Assembly: GCA_035236585.1 (NCBI GenBank)
Contig: CP141136.1
Span: forward strand, 48,873,136-48,937,135
Direction: 5' to 3'
Source of the DNA: Warburgia ugandensis
Taxonomy: Eukaryota; Streptophyta; Magnoliopsida; Canellales; Canellaceae
DNA length: 64,000 nucleotides
A model generated the notes under the pieces. That model did no database searches. It was not told the DNA's origin and saw only the letters and a program-made list of their open reading frames with translations. Positions 1 to 9,533 of this stretch are shown here, piece by piece. Numbering within the stretch: position 1 is the first letter of the stretch; every line of letters starts with the position of its first letter. Made by a program: the position numbers and the translations under genes.

Positions 1-2178
1 ATAAATAGAGCTCTTGGGCGCCTCTAATATCAGCCCAAAACGTTGGAGAAAACCCATTGTGGAGGAGTGACCTAAAGGGGAAAACAAGGAGAAAAATGCA
101 GCAACGAGCCAAGTATTCCCAAGATCCCTCAAAACCCATCTCCACCGTAGTTCTAAGGTCAAGTTCACTAGGTTTTTGTATGAAAAACCATGCAAAATGG
201 AGCCCTGGAGACTCACCAAGGACCCAGGGACGTTCCCTGGGCCGCATTGGATCGACAGGGTCGAACCAGGGTGTCCTGAGGATGCCCCGGTTCCCCAAGG
301 AACAGGATGCTCTAGTTAGAACGTCCCACGTCATTTCCGTTTGAAAAACCAAACAGGCGCGTCCAGGGATGCGCCCGCAAAAGAGATAGTCGGGTGGAAA
401 ACTCGGCGCATCTGCTGACACACCCGTTGAGGCACACGCCGTAGACACGCAGCGCATAGCTACGGGATTTTTTCGTTCCTTAGGGAAGCCGGGGTGCACG
501 ACGCAGACGCGCAACGCCCTAGCATTCCGTTTTTTCATTCTTAAGACGCCTATGTACGTGCGACACTAAAACGCTTATAACCTGAGATCTAGAGCTCCAA
601 TTGAGGCGCTGCAAAAGACGTTGTGTCCGTGTCGACAACACAGACACATCCAAACTATAAAATCCTTGATCAAGGCCCAATCAAAGATGGACGTGACCCT
701 TAGAATAGGATGGTGGCACGTGGCCACTAGACCTTTGGAAAACTGAGGATACCAAGGCCCAATTAGGACTTTAGGACACCCATAGGTATAGGGATAGACC
801 CCTAATATCTATGTAATAAGACCCAACTACTCTAAAACCCATAAAAGATGGGCCAAACTAACCTTGAGTCCCCAAACCATGTTCAGGAGCATACGAGGAC
901 AAAAGGGTTAACGCGACCTAGCCAGGTAGGTGCTCTATCGCTACTAGATTCTTTTCAAAGAACTATGATTGTTTTGCAAATACATGATTTAAGTATTTGA
1001 CTTGTTTAACATGCATGTGACAAATGCTTTATGCATAGACATGTTTTGTATATACATTATGCATAGATATGTTTTGCAAACTATTGCATACATTGCATGA
1101 TCTATGAGCATTAAGTTCTTGCAAAGATTGCATGTCCTTAAGGGTTGCCAAAAGACGCTAGAGTGCCGAGGGCCAAGCAGTTGTGAGGGACCCAAAGAGG
1201 ACAGGTTTTTGAAAAGAGGTTTTGGCTTATTTGATCTTATGTGATTTGGGCTAGTAAGCCCGTGGGTGCTATGCCGAGGGGTTTGGGTTGGCCACCCAGC
1301 CTCTACCACTATTAGGTGGATGGGTACCACGCCCAAAAAGAGGCAAGTCCCTACGTTGACTGCATGTGGTACAGGGGGCTAGCACCGGTGTCATGGCACT
1401 GGGTTGACGTGTCATAGGCCCCGTGGAGGCTATGACTGAGTGTCCTCAGGTACTCGGGGACCACACGATGAGGAGGTCGTGGGCATAGTTGGACCCTATG
1501 GTTTATGGACTTATTTGCATTGCATGTGGCATGATATGAGGTTGGTCGACCATACCATACTAGAAATCCATGAGTTGGATTCCATGAAGCATCTTATGCA
1601 TATCATGATATTATGATATATATGTATATGATACTTTCGATTTTGGATTATGTGATCCTTTAAGTCGTTAGTATTTCAGTTTAACAATGGATTTTAATAT
1701 CGATGTTGCACTTGAGTATTCAGACATGCACATGTTTTGAATGAGCATATGATTTTAAAACATCTCATGCATTATAAAACTAGTAGTGATAGGCTCCTAC
1801 TGAGTATAGTATACACTCACCCTATCCTTAACATTTTTCAAGATAATTCCATCTACGAGTAGAGGACATCTATATTAGTGCTACAGGCAAGTGAATAAAA
1901 AAGGAAACAATCATACATGTAAGTAATTTCTCAAGCCTTTGGACATGAATTTGTATTTAATTACAGTTGGACTGTGTGCTGTGACTAGATAGACCTGGGG
2001 AAAAATATTTATGATTTCTGAAATTTTTCAAAAACTACTTTGGTGGTTGTGAAAGCAAATGACACTCAGGGTTTTCAAAATGAGTTTAAAACTAAAAGGT
2101 TTTCAAATAGGGATGCATCCCACCTTAGGAAATTAGATATTGCATTTAAAAATGCATGAGAAAACCCGGGTCGTGACA
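1..2178 (+). mobile_element. 5' LTR (partial, start off-window) of a Ty3/gypsy chromovirus-type element
   Basis: The stretch ends in a motif reading CCCGGGTCGTGACA immediately before a tRNA-iMet primer site, which is how the 3' end of a plus-strand LTR looks. That end is the reverse complement of the left ends of the minus-strand LTRs at 18857, 37668 and 46748, so this is a related LTR in the opposite orientation. The first 1.5 kb is richer in G+C and CpG than the rest of the window, which suggests less deamination and perhaps a younger insertion. The LTR start is not in the window. Short open frames here (57-344 plus, 989-1336 minus) have no recognisable domain and I do not call them genes. 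Confidence 0.7.
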
Positions 2179-2180
2179 GT

Positions 2181-2192
2181 TGGTATCAGAGC
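2181..2192 (+). other. Primer-binding site, tRNA-iMet type
   Basis: TGGTATCAGAGC is the standard plant retrotransposon primer site complementary to the 3' end of initiator methionine tRNA. It lies two bases after the LTR end at 2178, the normal spacing, and fixes the element's orientation as plus. Confidence 0.9.
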
Positions 2193-2385
2193 CCATGTTT
2201 TATCCTTTCACAGCCAGTCCAGCATGTCCAAGGGTCATGAACAATAGAGAAAATCAAGAATATGTAGTATAAGAAGGAGTAGTAGAGATGACTACTTCTA
2301 TTTGAGGATTACAATATTAATGACTTAAGGCATTTCACCATAAACACATAGGTGAAAAAGGAGATAGTCCTAGCAAATACTTAGA
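2193..2385 (+). other. Stub of retrotransposon internal region
   Basis: This is the leader and perhaps the first gag codons of the element whose LTR ends at 2178. Short in-frame stretches resemble the low-complexity start of a gag protein, but stops interrupt them and no domain can be named. The sequence stops abruptly at about 2386, where an unrelated Athila/Tat-type LTR fragment begins, so the rest of the element was lost by deletion. Confidence 0.45.
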
Positions 2386-3396
2386 TATTGGATTGTGCGC
2401 ATATTTCATCGTCCAAAATGTCCAAATTTGATGCTTTAAATACAATATAGTCTATGCACTTAATAAAAATCCTAAAAATCTAAATGGATTCTTAAGGATT
2501 TAAGCACATAAGATGCTTTGATGGCTTGAAACAAAGCATAAAGATTATGGAGAAAAATTTCTAGATTTTAAGTACTAAGAACTTCAACTTAAATCAAGCA
2601 TATAAAGCAACTGAAATAATAAATTTTAAGCAATATAATAACCCATATCTAAAGTACTTTGATAATGGAACCTTTAATAATAAGAAACCTTATATAACAC
2701 AAGTGTATAAAACTAAAAATTGTACAAGAAATTAAGCCCTAAAACATAATATATAAAAAATTCTTAATATAAATTTTCCAATCTAAAGTATGATGACATG
2801 TGAAGAAAACCCAAAAATAAATTCAAGAGAAAATATGGATGGGATGATGAACTAAGGAAAAAATGTCTAAAACAGTTGAATTGAAGGAGAAAAATATGAA
2901 ATTCCTAAGGGGGAATGCAAGCTGTTTCTTCTCTTGGCAATCACTACCAAAGAAGAAATAACTTGAATCTTGAGTGAATGAGAAATAAAAACTAACAAAA
3001 AGTGAAACAATAAAAAGAGGGAAAGCTAGGTGGAAATGCATGAGTTTTTGCATGGATCATTTTTATCACCTTTGCTTTCTTCCAATTTCTTTCAGGAGCT
3101 ACACCCCCACACACTTATCAAGGGCACCAAAGACTCTACCAAGTGAAATATAGGCCATTGGATCATCTTCTCACTTCCTACAAAAGAGTAAAAAAACCTA
3201 ATCAAATCCTTCAAAATTATGATGATTTGCATACTTACTCTTGATTAGATTATGACTTGCAAAATATCAAGGTTTGAAATATTAGATAAAAAATGCATGT
3301 GTTATAAATTTATAGAAAAACCTAGTATAATGCCTATATTTTATAACACATGGCCTACTAATTGGGTGCTTTACATACAAAGTTGAACACTTATCA
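2386..3396 (-). mobile_element. Truncated Athila/Tat-type LTR
   Basis: The segment aligns by eye with 10220-12342 and 34056-36294, sharing the stretch near 2800-2870 (compare 34541-34610) and the terminal stretch AACACATGGCCTACTAATTG. Its right end, ...AACACTTATCA at 3396, is the reverse complement of a typical LTR start TGATAAGTGTT, so the LTR runs on the minus strand. The part equivalent to about 34990-35920 is missing, as is the LTR 3' end on the left. An open frame at 2823-3053 (minus) lies inside it and is not a gene. Confidence 0.65.
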
Positions 3397-4452
3397 ACAC
3401 GCACCCACCCACCCACCTTAAGCCTCACATATGCTTCACTCTTCCATGTTTGACCTCTATTCTTTTATGTTCTTATGGGATTTGGAATTAAAAGGAGAAG
3501 GAAAGATGCCTTGTACCATTATATGGAAGCAATAAGTCTTTTCCATCCAATATTAAAGGGTTGAGAGAAAATAAATCCTACCATTAAGCCACTCCAATTT
3601 CTAGATAAAGGCTTCATGTTGAACAGTAGGATTACACCATGTACCTTTTCCTTACTTCATCTCCTAAGGCTAGAATTTGGTGAGTCCTAAGCTATGGTCC
3701 ACTTTCATCATGTTTATTTTCCTTTATTCTATTTCATAATTATGATAGGAAACCTCCTCTATGGCTGCCCCTAACTTGAAAGTGAATGACCTTTAATCTC
3801 CTTCTTGCCTCTCTCCTTAAAAGCTACCTTCTTTCTTAATAGTTTCTAGAAAGGAGATGCACAAATTATATTATCACTTAATTCATAGGGATTTTTGGAT
3901 TAGATTTGACTTTATGTGTTGTAGCATGTTGGTATAATGAGAAGTGAAAATTTTGGTGGTAAGTTAGTGTCCCATGGGTTGAAGAGAGGCCTACAAGTTC
4001 ATGTTGAGTGACCCAACAATGTAACCATACAATGGAATTCAAGACCAGGAAGAAGAAGTTTTACTTGCTTTCCTTTGCTTTGCTTATGTAACAATCATTG
4101 TATTTTAAGTCAATTAATGAGAAGTTTCTTTTATTCTTTAGTGGCTTCTTTACTTAGTGTTTAATTCCATGTTTTCTTAGTTAATAAGATTGATCTTTAA
4201 TTCTAGTTTAATTTCCTTTCTCTACTTACATTTTCATTACTTTATATCTTAATTCCTTAGTTTAGTTTCTTTATTGATTTAGTACCTTAGTTAAAGTTCT
4301 TTTAAATTCTTTTCCTTAGCTAGGTTAACGTAACATAATCTAATTCTTAATTAACTCCATTTACGAAAGTGTCCTTGTGGGGATCAACTTGTATTTGCCG
4401 ATTATATTCTCTAATAGAGCCATGTACTTGCAATAATAATGAAGACACATCA
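3397..4452 (+). mobile_element. 3' part of a plus-strand Athila/Tat-type LTR
   Basis: The segment ends with the U5 signature of this lineage: CCTTGTGGGGATCAACTTGT, then a run to ...ACACATCA at 4452, followed by a decayed tRNA-Asp-type primer site. The T-rich stretch 4020-4370 is typical of U5 in these elements. The LTR start is not identifiable. The fragment lies next to a minus-strand LTR fragment that ends at 3396, so two LTR pieces face each other here. Confidence 0.6.
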
Positions 4453-4459
4453 AGTTTCT

Positions 4460-4477
4460 TGGAACTGTTGTCGGGAA
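4460..4477 (+). other. Decayed primer-binding site, tRNA-Asp type
   Basis: TGGAACTGTTGTCGGGAA matches the Athila/Tat primer-site consensus TGGCGCCGTTGCCGGGGA. Several of the differences are C-to-T or G-to-A changes at CpG positions, as expected of methylated repeats. It sits 7 bases after the LTR end, so the element reads to the right. Confidence 0.7.
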
Positions 4478-4745
4478 CATGCATTGGTGTTTTAGTTAAA
4501 TTCAGGTTATAATGCTTTACCACTAGACATAGATTAAGGTTTCTTGTAGTTGCATTTGTATATATTTCTTATTCCTATGAATTCGATACTTTCTATCTCT
4601 TTTATGTAGGAATTTGGATGTGAATAAGAGCTTTTGGGTAAGACCTTAGGATAGTTTCCCATTTTTATATTTTTAATGTGACTGAACTATTGTGATGTTG
4701 AAAGTATATTTTTTATATCCTATTCATTTATTTAAAATTAAAGGT
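4478..4745 (+). other. Leader remnant of the Athila/Tat element
   Basis: This is AT-rich noncoding sequence following the primer site. It is interrupted at about 4746 by the RTE LINE. No open frame or domain is visible. Confidence 0.4.
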
Positions 4746-4799
4746 TGTGCACTGATAAATGGGCTAGCTTAGAAGAATAAGATTTGTATCTCAACATGA

Positions 4800-5330
4800 A
4801 ATAAGGCACATTGACATGTAAGAATTTGGAGTTAGTACATAAGATGAGATGCAAGAGAGTCAACATCGCTTGTGTTCAAGAAACTAAGTAGAAAAGGCTA
4901 AAACTAGAGAAATTGATCTGTATATGCTTTGGTATGTAGGAAAGACAATAATAGAAATGGCGTAAGGATCGTGGTGGATAAAGAACTAAAGGATAAAGTT
5001 GTAGAAGTTAAAAGAACTAGTGATACTAATAAAACTTGTTTAAGAAGAGAACATCATATATATGTGTACACACACGGCAAGTAGGGTTAAAAGAAAGAAT
5101 CAAGAGACAGTTATGGGAAGGTATGGAGGGAGTCATATAAGAAATTCCCAACACAGAGAATATTTATAAGATCAGACTTAAATGGTCAAATAGGAAAAGA
5201 AAAGTAAGGATCTAATAGAAAGTACCACAAACCTAATTAAGGTTGGACATTATAGATCTGACCATAGATTAGAATCCTGGAGTGAAAGAATCCTTGTAAA
5301 AGAAGAAATCAAGAAAGGCCTTGGAGATCA
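4800..5330 (+). pseudogene. RTE LINE apurinic-type endonuclease domain (decayed)
   Basis: Translated pieces read VNIACVQETK and then GKDNNRNGVRIVVDKELKDK, the signature of the N-terminal EEP (AP-endonuclease-like) domain of plant RTE proteins. The conserved glutamate of the QETK motif is retained. A later piece, DLNGQIGKEK, matches the DLNGHVG motif. Stops and frame changes interrupt all of it, and the end of the domain (the SDH motif region) is not recognisable. In the intact family this domain nicks target DNA to prime reverse transcription. Confidence 0.7.
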
Positions 5331-5394
5331 ATGGTATAGAATAGAGGTTTGAAGTACATGGGAGATATTGGAGTACATTGGTTGACAAAGTTGT

Positions 5395-6180
5395 TTAATA
5401 AGATTGTAAAATCAAAGAAAATGCCAGATGAATGGATGAAGAGCTTGATTGTACAAATTTATAAGAATAAAGGAGACACATAGAGTTCAATTAATTATCG
5501 TGGGGTCAAATTAATGAGTCATTACCTAAAACTTTTTAAAAGGGTGATTGAGAAGAGGCTATGACATGAGACAAGTGTATTAGAGAACTACTTTGGTTTC
5601 ATGCTTGGGAGGTCTACCATGGATCCTATTTTCCTTCTTAGATAATTGAAAGATAAATATAGAGAGAGGAGGAAGGACATATGGATGGTCTTTATTAACA
5701 TAGAAAAGGTTTATGATAGGGTCACCAGAAAGTTAATTTAGTAGATTCTCAGAGAGAAAGCGGTTTCACTGGGGTATATACACTTAATTAAGGATATATG
5801 TGGGGGAGCAATAACAAATGTTAGGACCACTAGTGGAGAGGGCAATGATTTCCTATTACTATAGGATTGCACCAAGGATCAACATCAAGCTTGTACCATT
5901 TCACATTGGTCATGGATGAGTTAAAAGAATATCTTCACAAGGAGATTCTGTGGTGCATGTTATTTGCTAATGATATAGTTTTGATTGATAAGACAAGGCA
6001 GGGTGTAAACATAAAGCTAGAGTTATGGAGAGATGTATTAGAATTTGAAGAATTTAAAATTAGCTATATTAAGACTAAGAAGTGGAGCATCAACGAAGAT
6101 TGATAAGTTAGAAGTCCCCCTAAAGGATAGTTTTTTATACTTGGGATTGATAGTTCGTGAGAGCATAGAGATTGAGATAG
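5395..6180 (+). pseudogene. RTE LINE reverse transcriptase, N-terminal and palm part (decayed)
   Basis: The translation shows EWMKSLIVQIYKNKGDT, then NYRGVKLMSHYLKLFKRVIE, the fingers motif of LINE RT, then MVFINIEKVYDRV, which corresponds to the palm motif with its first catalytic aspartate changed (IEKVYDR where IEKAYDR is usual in the family). In the open stretch 5867-6103 the products HQGSTSSLYHFTLVMDEL and LFANDIVLID are clear. The catalytic FADD is FAND here, so the enzyme would be inactive. The sequence breaks at 6187, where a solo LTR is inserted, and resumes at 9299. Confidence 0.85.
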
Positions 6181-6708
6181 AGGTTATGTGACACCCTGGA
6201 TTTCTGAATCTTTTTCCAATATATATAGTGGTAGTAAAAATTTTATTTTTATAAAATAGGCAAGATCCCTTAATTAAAACTCAAAATTTATTATTTTTTC
6301 ACAGCATCAAGGAAAAATACCCAATAAAGAAAACCCCAGGGGTCATTCACATCCTAAAACCACAATGATGAACAAAATCAATTTCAAACACTCTGAGCAT
6401 GCTCAAATTTAAAACCATGATAAATTATGCAAGCTGTAAAGAGACAATGATAATAAAAGTCCTAAAGCTCCAGGGTCTATCCATAATCACCACATCATCC
6501 ATGTGTAAGTATATACACACTATATAGTGGTATGGGTCTAATCTATCAAAATATACAAACATCTAGGTAGAGTCCTAGAAGTCCAATACAAGTTTGAAGG
6601 ACGTACACTACTATGTCTCTGAACACGAAAAGTATATGGTCCTCAGGTCCTTGTTTAGATCCACGCTAGTCCACCCCCTTCCCTCTCTGACTGTCGCACT
6701 CCAACTCA

Positions 6709-6745
6709 GAGGCATTGCAAAACACAGCAATGCCTCAGCAAGCTA
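6709..6745. promoter_or_regulatory. Conserved double stem-loop in the LTR
   Basis: GAGGCATTGC (6709-6718) pairs exactly with GCAATGCCTC (6727-6736) across an 8-base loop. A smaller hairpin CAAGC-TAT-GCTTG follows directly (6739 onward). The same pair of hairpins, with different stem bases, occurs in the other long LTRs (19264-19305, 30285-30322). Function is unknown. On the element's own (minus) strand it lies about 500 bases before the LTR 3' end. Confidence 0.6.
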
Positions 6746-7102
6746 TGCTTGTGTAGGTGATTTACACTCAATATAAAAACGATAGGAAATCACATGGTGC
6801 AAGATATGAAGATCATGGTAAATCTCATAAGATAATTATATATACACAAAACCTCAAATTTACACGATGAAAGATATACAAAATCCATGATATAAATAAG
6901 GCATCATCAATCATGGTGTTAGGACATGCAAAATCCTAGAAAATACGTAGATACAGGTAAGCCATAACTGTGCGAATCTATATCTAGAGAACCACATGAA
7001 TGCATGTCAAAGCATCGAAACATCATACATGGTCAAGCCCTATGAGTGTCTTAGGTCCACTCACGGCATGTGGCGTTAGCTCTCAATACCATCTACTTTC
7101 AC

Positions 7103-7245
7103 TCTTTCACCCACAACAAGGCACTCACGGAAGACGCATTCCAATTTTGCTTTCACCCACACGAGCACTCTGGCACTAACGGAAAGACGCGTTTCACGCC
7201 CGCTTTCACCCACACGGGGCACTCAGGCACTCACCGGGGGGCGGA
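7103..7245. repeat. Three-copy degenerate tandem repeat, about 50-bp unit
   Basis: Units start with CTTTCACCCACA at 7103, 7150 and 7203. Each continues into a GGCACTCACGG-like stretch and GACGC. Units are 47, 53 and about 43 bp. The repeat lies inside the solo LTR. Confidence 0.75.
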
Positions 7246-8039
7246 TGCATCCCATCACAAGCTCAATAGTCTCAATCGTCAAGGCATAGAAAATCCCAAG
7301 TGTCAAAAATCTCAATAGTCAACTCAATGTAACTGAAATATACCAAAAATAGTGCATAAAACACGAACTAGGTAAGTATCAAGCATATCGACAATACATG
7401 CTGAAAATAATCTCATACAACATGGTAGGGCATAAAACCTATACCTCAAAGTTTCAAATACTATGTCATGATTTAAAAAACCATGTAAATCAAGAATGTA
7501 ATCACCTACCTCGGTAACATGGTACTCCAATCATACGCATAACGATATCAAGTCATATACCCTAGCGTACCTGTCACACCATAAGTCACCATTAATTGTT
7601 TAACCTCTCATTTTCATCATGACCCCTAAAATTTCTATTTCATTTAGTGAGTCACATTCATCCTTATGATCACATGTCGATCTAACGATTGGATCACTCT
7701 TTGATCAGCACATACTAAGGTAGTTGCTCAGATCAATTGCCAAGATCATTTTTTTTTTTTTTTTTTGAAATTCAATGAGATTTGCCCTTCAAATCTCCTA
7801 GATCATCTCATGTTTGATGTATACAACCAAGGTCTAAGACCTGATCATACATTGATCGACTTGATCTAAGTCATCTAATAGTATTTAGTGGATTAACTAT
7901 TTAAAAGGTGCTCCAAACTAGATTTTTATCCTAAATCTAGGTCTGCCTCATCGAGAAGATCACAATGCCTCATTTGGATCATGATTTGAACCTCTATAAC
8001 TCTTAGAATCACATTTTTGTGAATGGATGGTTAGAAAAA

Positions 8040-8390
8040 ACTCAAAATCAAGAAAAAGAGATTGCTGCATGTGCTGTGCGTGCCCTTGCATGTGCGTTGC
8101 ATGCATGTCACGAGCGTGGCGTGCACGTGGCATCGTGTGTCGCGTGTGTGTCACACTCTATCATGCCGCAAGCGTCTACACCACGTGGTGTGCATATGGT
8201 GCGCGCATGTTGCACTGTATGTCGTGTGTGTGTGTTGCACTCTATCGTGCCATGCGTTGTGCTTGGTCATGCTGTGTGGGGACGTGTGGTCCGCTGTTGT
8301 TGTGCCGCAATCGTAATGCGCAGCATGCCTCGCCGCATGTCTCACTGATGTCGCGCGTGCGCTTTTCACCCGACGTGCTCGCCACCGGAC
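8040..8390. other. CpG- and TG-rich island inside the solo LTR
   Basis: This stretch has many CG, GTGTG and GCATG steps, in sharp contrast with the AT-rich surroundings. It gives long overlapping open frames on both strands (8019-8348, 8027-8485, 8151-8468), which is what low stop density in GC-rich DNA produces. Their products are cysteine/histidine-rich and low-complexity and match nothing I know. Confidence 0.55.
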
Positions 8391-9298
8391 ATTGCTCCTC
8401 AAGCTGTTGCCGGTCATCATTGCCAGGGATGGTGACCAGACTGGTTTGCCATTGTTGGAGACCACCACAAGAATTCAGTCTCTAACAACCCCCAAGTTCC
8501 CAAATCTTGTTATTTTTACACCATTTTGTCCAACTTTTCACGTACATTTCATTTTTAAACTCTATTTTAACAAATTCCTTCATTGTTTGTCATTTTTACA
8601 TGATTTTTACCATGTTCTTAAAAACCCTCATCTTATTGTTTTCTTAGTTTTTTGGCCTCCCCAGCCCTCTGATCACCATGATATTTCATGGGTTTGTTCT
8701 TTGTATCATCATGCACAAGATGAATGGTTCAGATCATCATCTGATAATGTTTCATCAACTATTTCAAAGAAATTAATAACGCCTAAAACTTACAGGCAAA
8801 TGGCAAGTCCATGCCATTTTCCGATGTTAAAAGTTGATGAACTTCGTCAGTCTAGCTAGTAGGATGGAGATGGTCATCACCGGTGGCTCGCATGGCCGTA
8901 AGTATCGCAGGAACGAGTGGGGAAGGTGCATTCAAGGCACCCCCCTCTTAAATGCATATATTTATTTATTTATTTTATATGATTACCAACATTTAATGCT
9001 GGTAATCATCACCTACTAACATGGACGGCTGTGATGATTTTGTGGGCCCTACTTGTGAAATGATGGTTCTGCCCCTCTAAATAATTTTAATTAAATACAA
9101 AAATTAAAATAATTCACCATTTTTACTCTGATCTCCAATTTTAGCATTTTTAGTGGTGTTGGATTCCAGTTTTTTAGCACATCTCAAATATTGAGGTTTT
9201 AACTCAAGATTCTATCTCCAAATTTCTCAAATTCTCAAATTTCCAAAATTCATAAAATTAATTATTCTAGAATTTAAAATAGCGAATGTTACAGGTTA

Positions 9299-9533
9299 CC
9301 TAGAGAATCCAAGTGGTTTGGAACAAATGGAGATGCACCTCTTGAGTTTTGTGCGATTGGCAAGTGCCGCTTAAATTAAAGGGGAAAGTCTATGTAATGG
9401 CTATGATGCCATTCATGCTCTATAGATAAGAGTGTCAGGAAATTAAGGAGCAACATGTATATAGTATGAACATAGCTGAAATGAGAATGCTAAGATGGAT
9501 GAGTTACAAGACTAAAAGGATAGAATTAGAAAT
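9299..9533 (+). pseudogene. RTE LINE reverse transcriptase, thumb/C-terminal part (decayed)
   Basis: This continues the protein interrupted at 6186. The products include VPLKLKGKVYVMAMMPFMLY, QHVYSMNIAEMRMLRWMSY and KTKRI, which match the conserved C-terminal half of plant RTE RT proteins. There is one stop between the first two pieces. The block begins right after the second copy of GGTTA and ends with GAAAT, where a second LTR is inserted. Confidence 0.85.

Larger units (their letters stand above)
6187..9293 (-). mobile_element. Solo LTR, 3107 bp, with target duplication GGTTA
   Basis: The segment begins TGTGACACCC and ends GAATGTTACA and is flanked by GGTTA at 6182-6186 and 9294-9298. Removing it and one GGTTA restores the LINE reading across the gap, which proves the borders. 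On the minus strand it starts TGTAACATTC and ends GGGTGTCACA, the layout of the other long LTRs here. It also shares with them a double hairpin at 6709-6745. No internal region remains, so it arose by LTR-LTR recombination. Open frames inside (6594-6776, 7070-7318, 8019-8859 and others) are not genes. Confidence 0.93.

Noticed and set aside
57-344. 95-codon plus-strand frame near the window start
   Set aside because: It is basic and low in hydrophobic residues, has no domain, and lies inside an LTR.
4680-4760. Possible target duplication of the RTE LINE (AT-rich word before 4746 and after 12645)
   Set aside because: TTATTTAAAATTAAA and TTAAATTTATTACA look alike only through AT-richness; no exact match.
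8019-8859. Several overlapping frames on both strands (up to 155 codons)
   Set aside because: They lie inside a bordered solo LTR in GC-rich, low-complexity DNA, and no product resembles a known domain.
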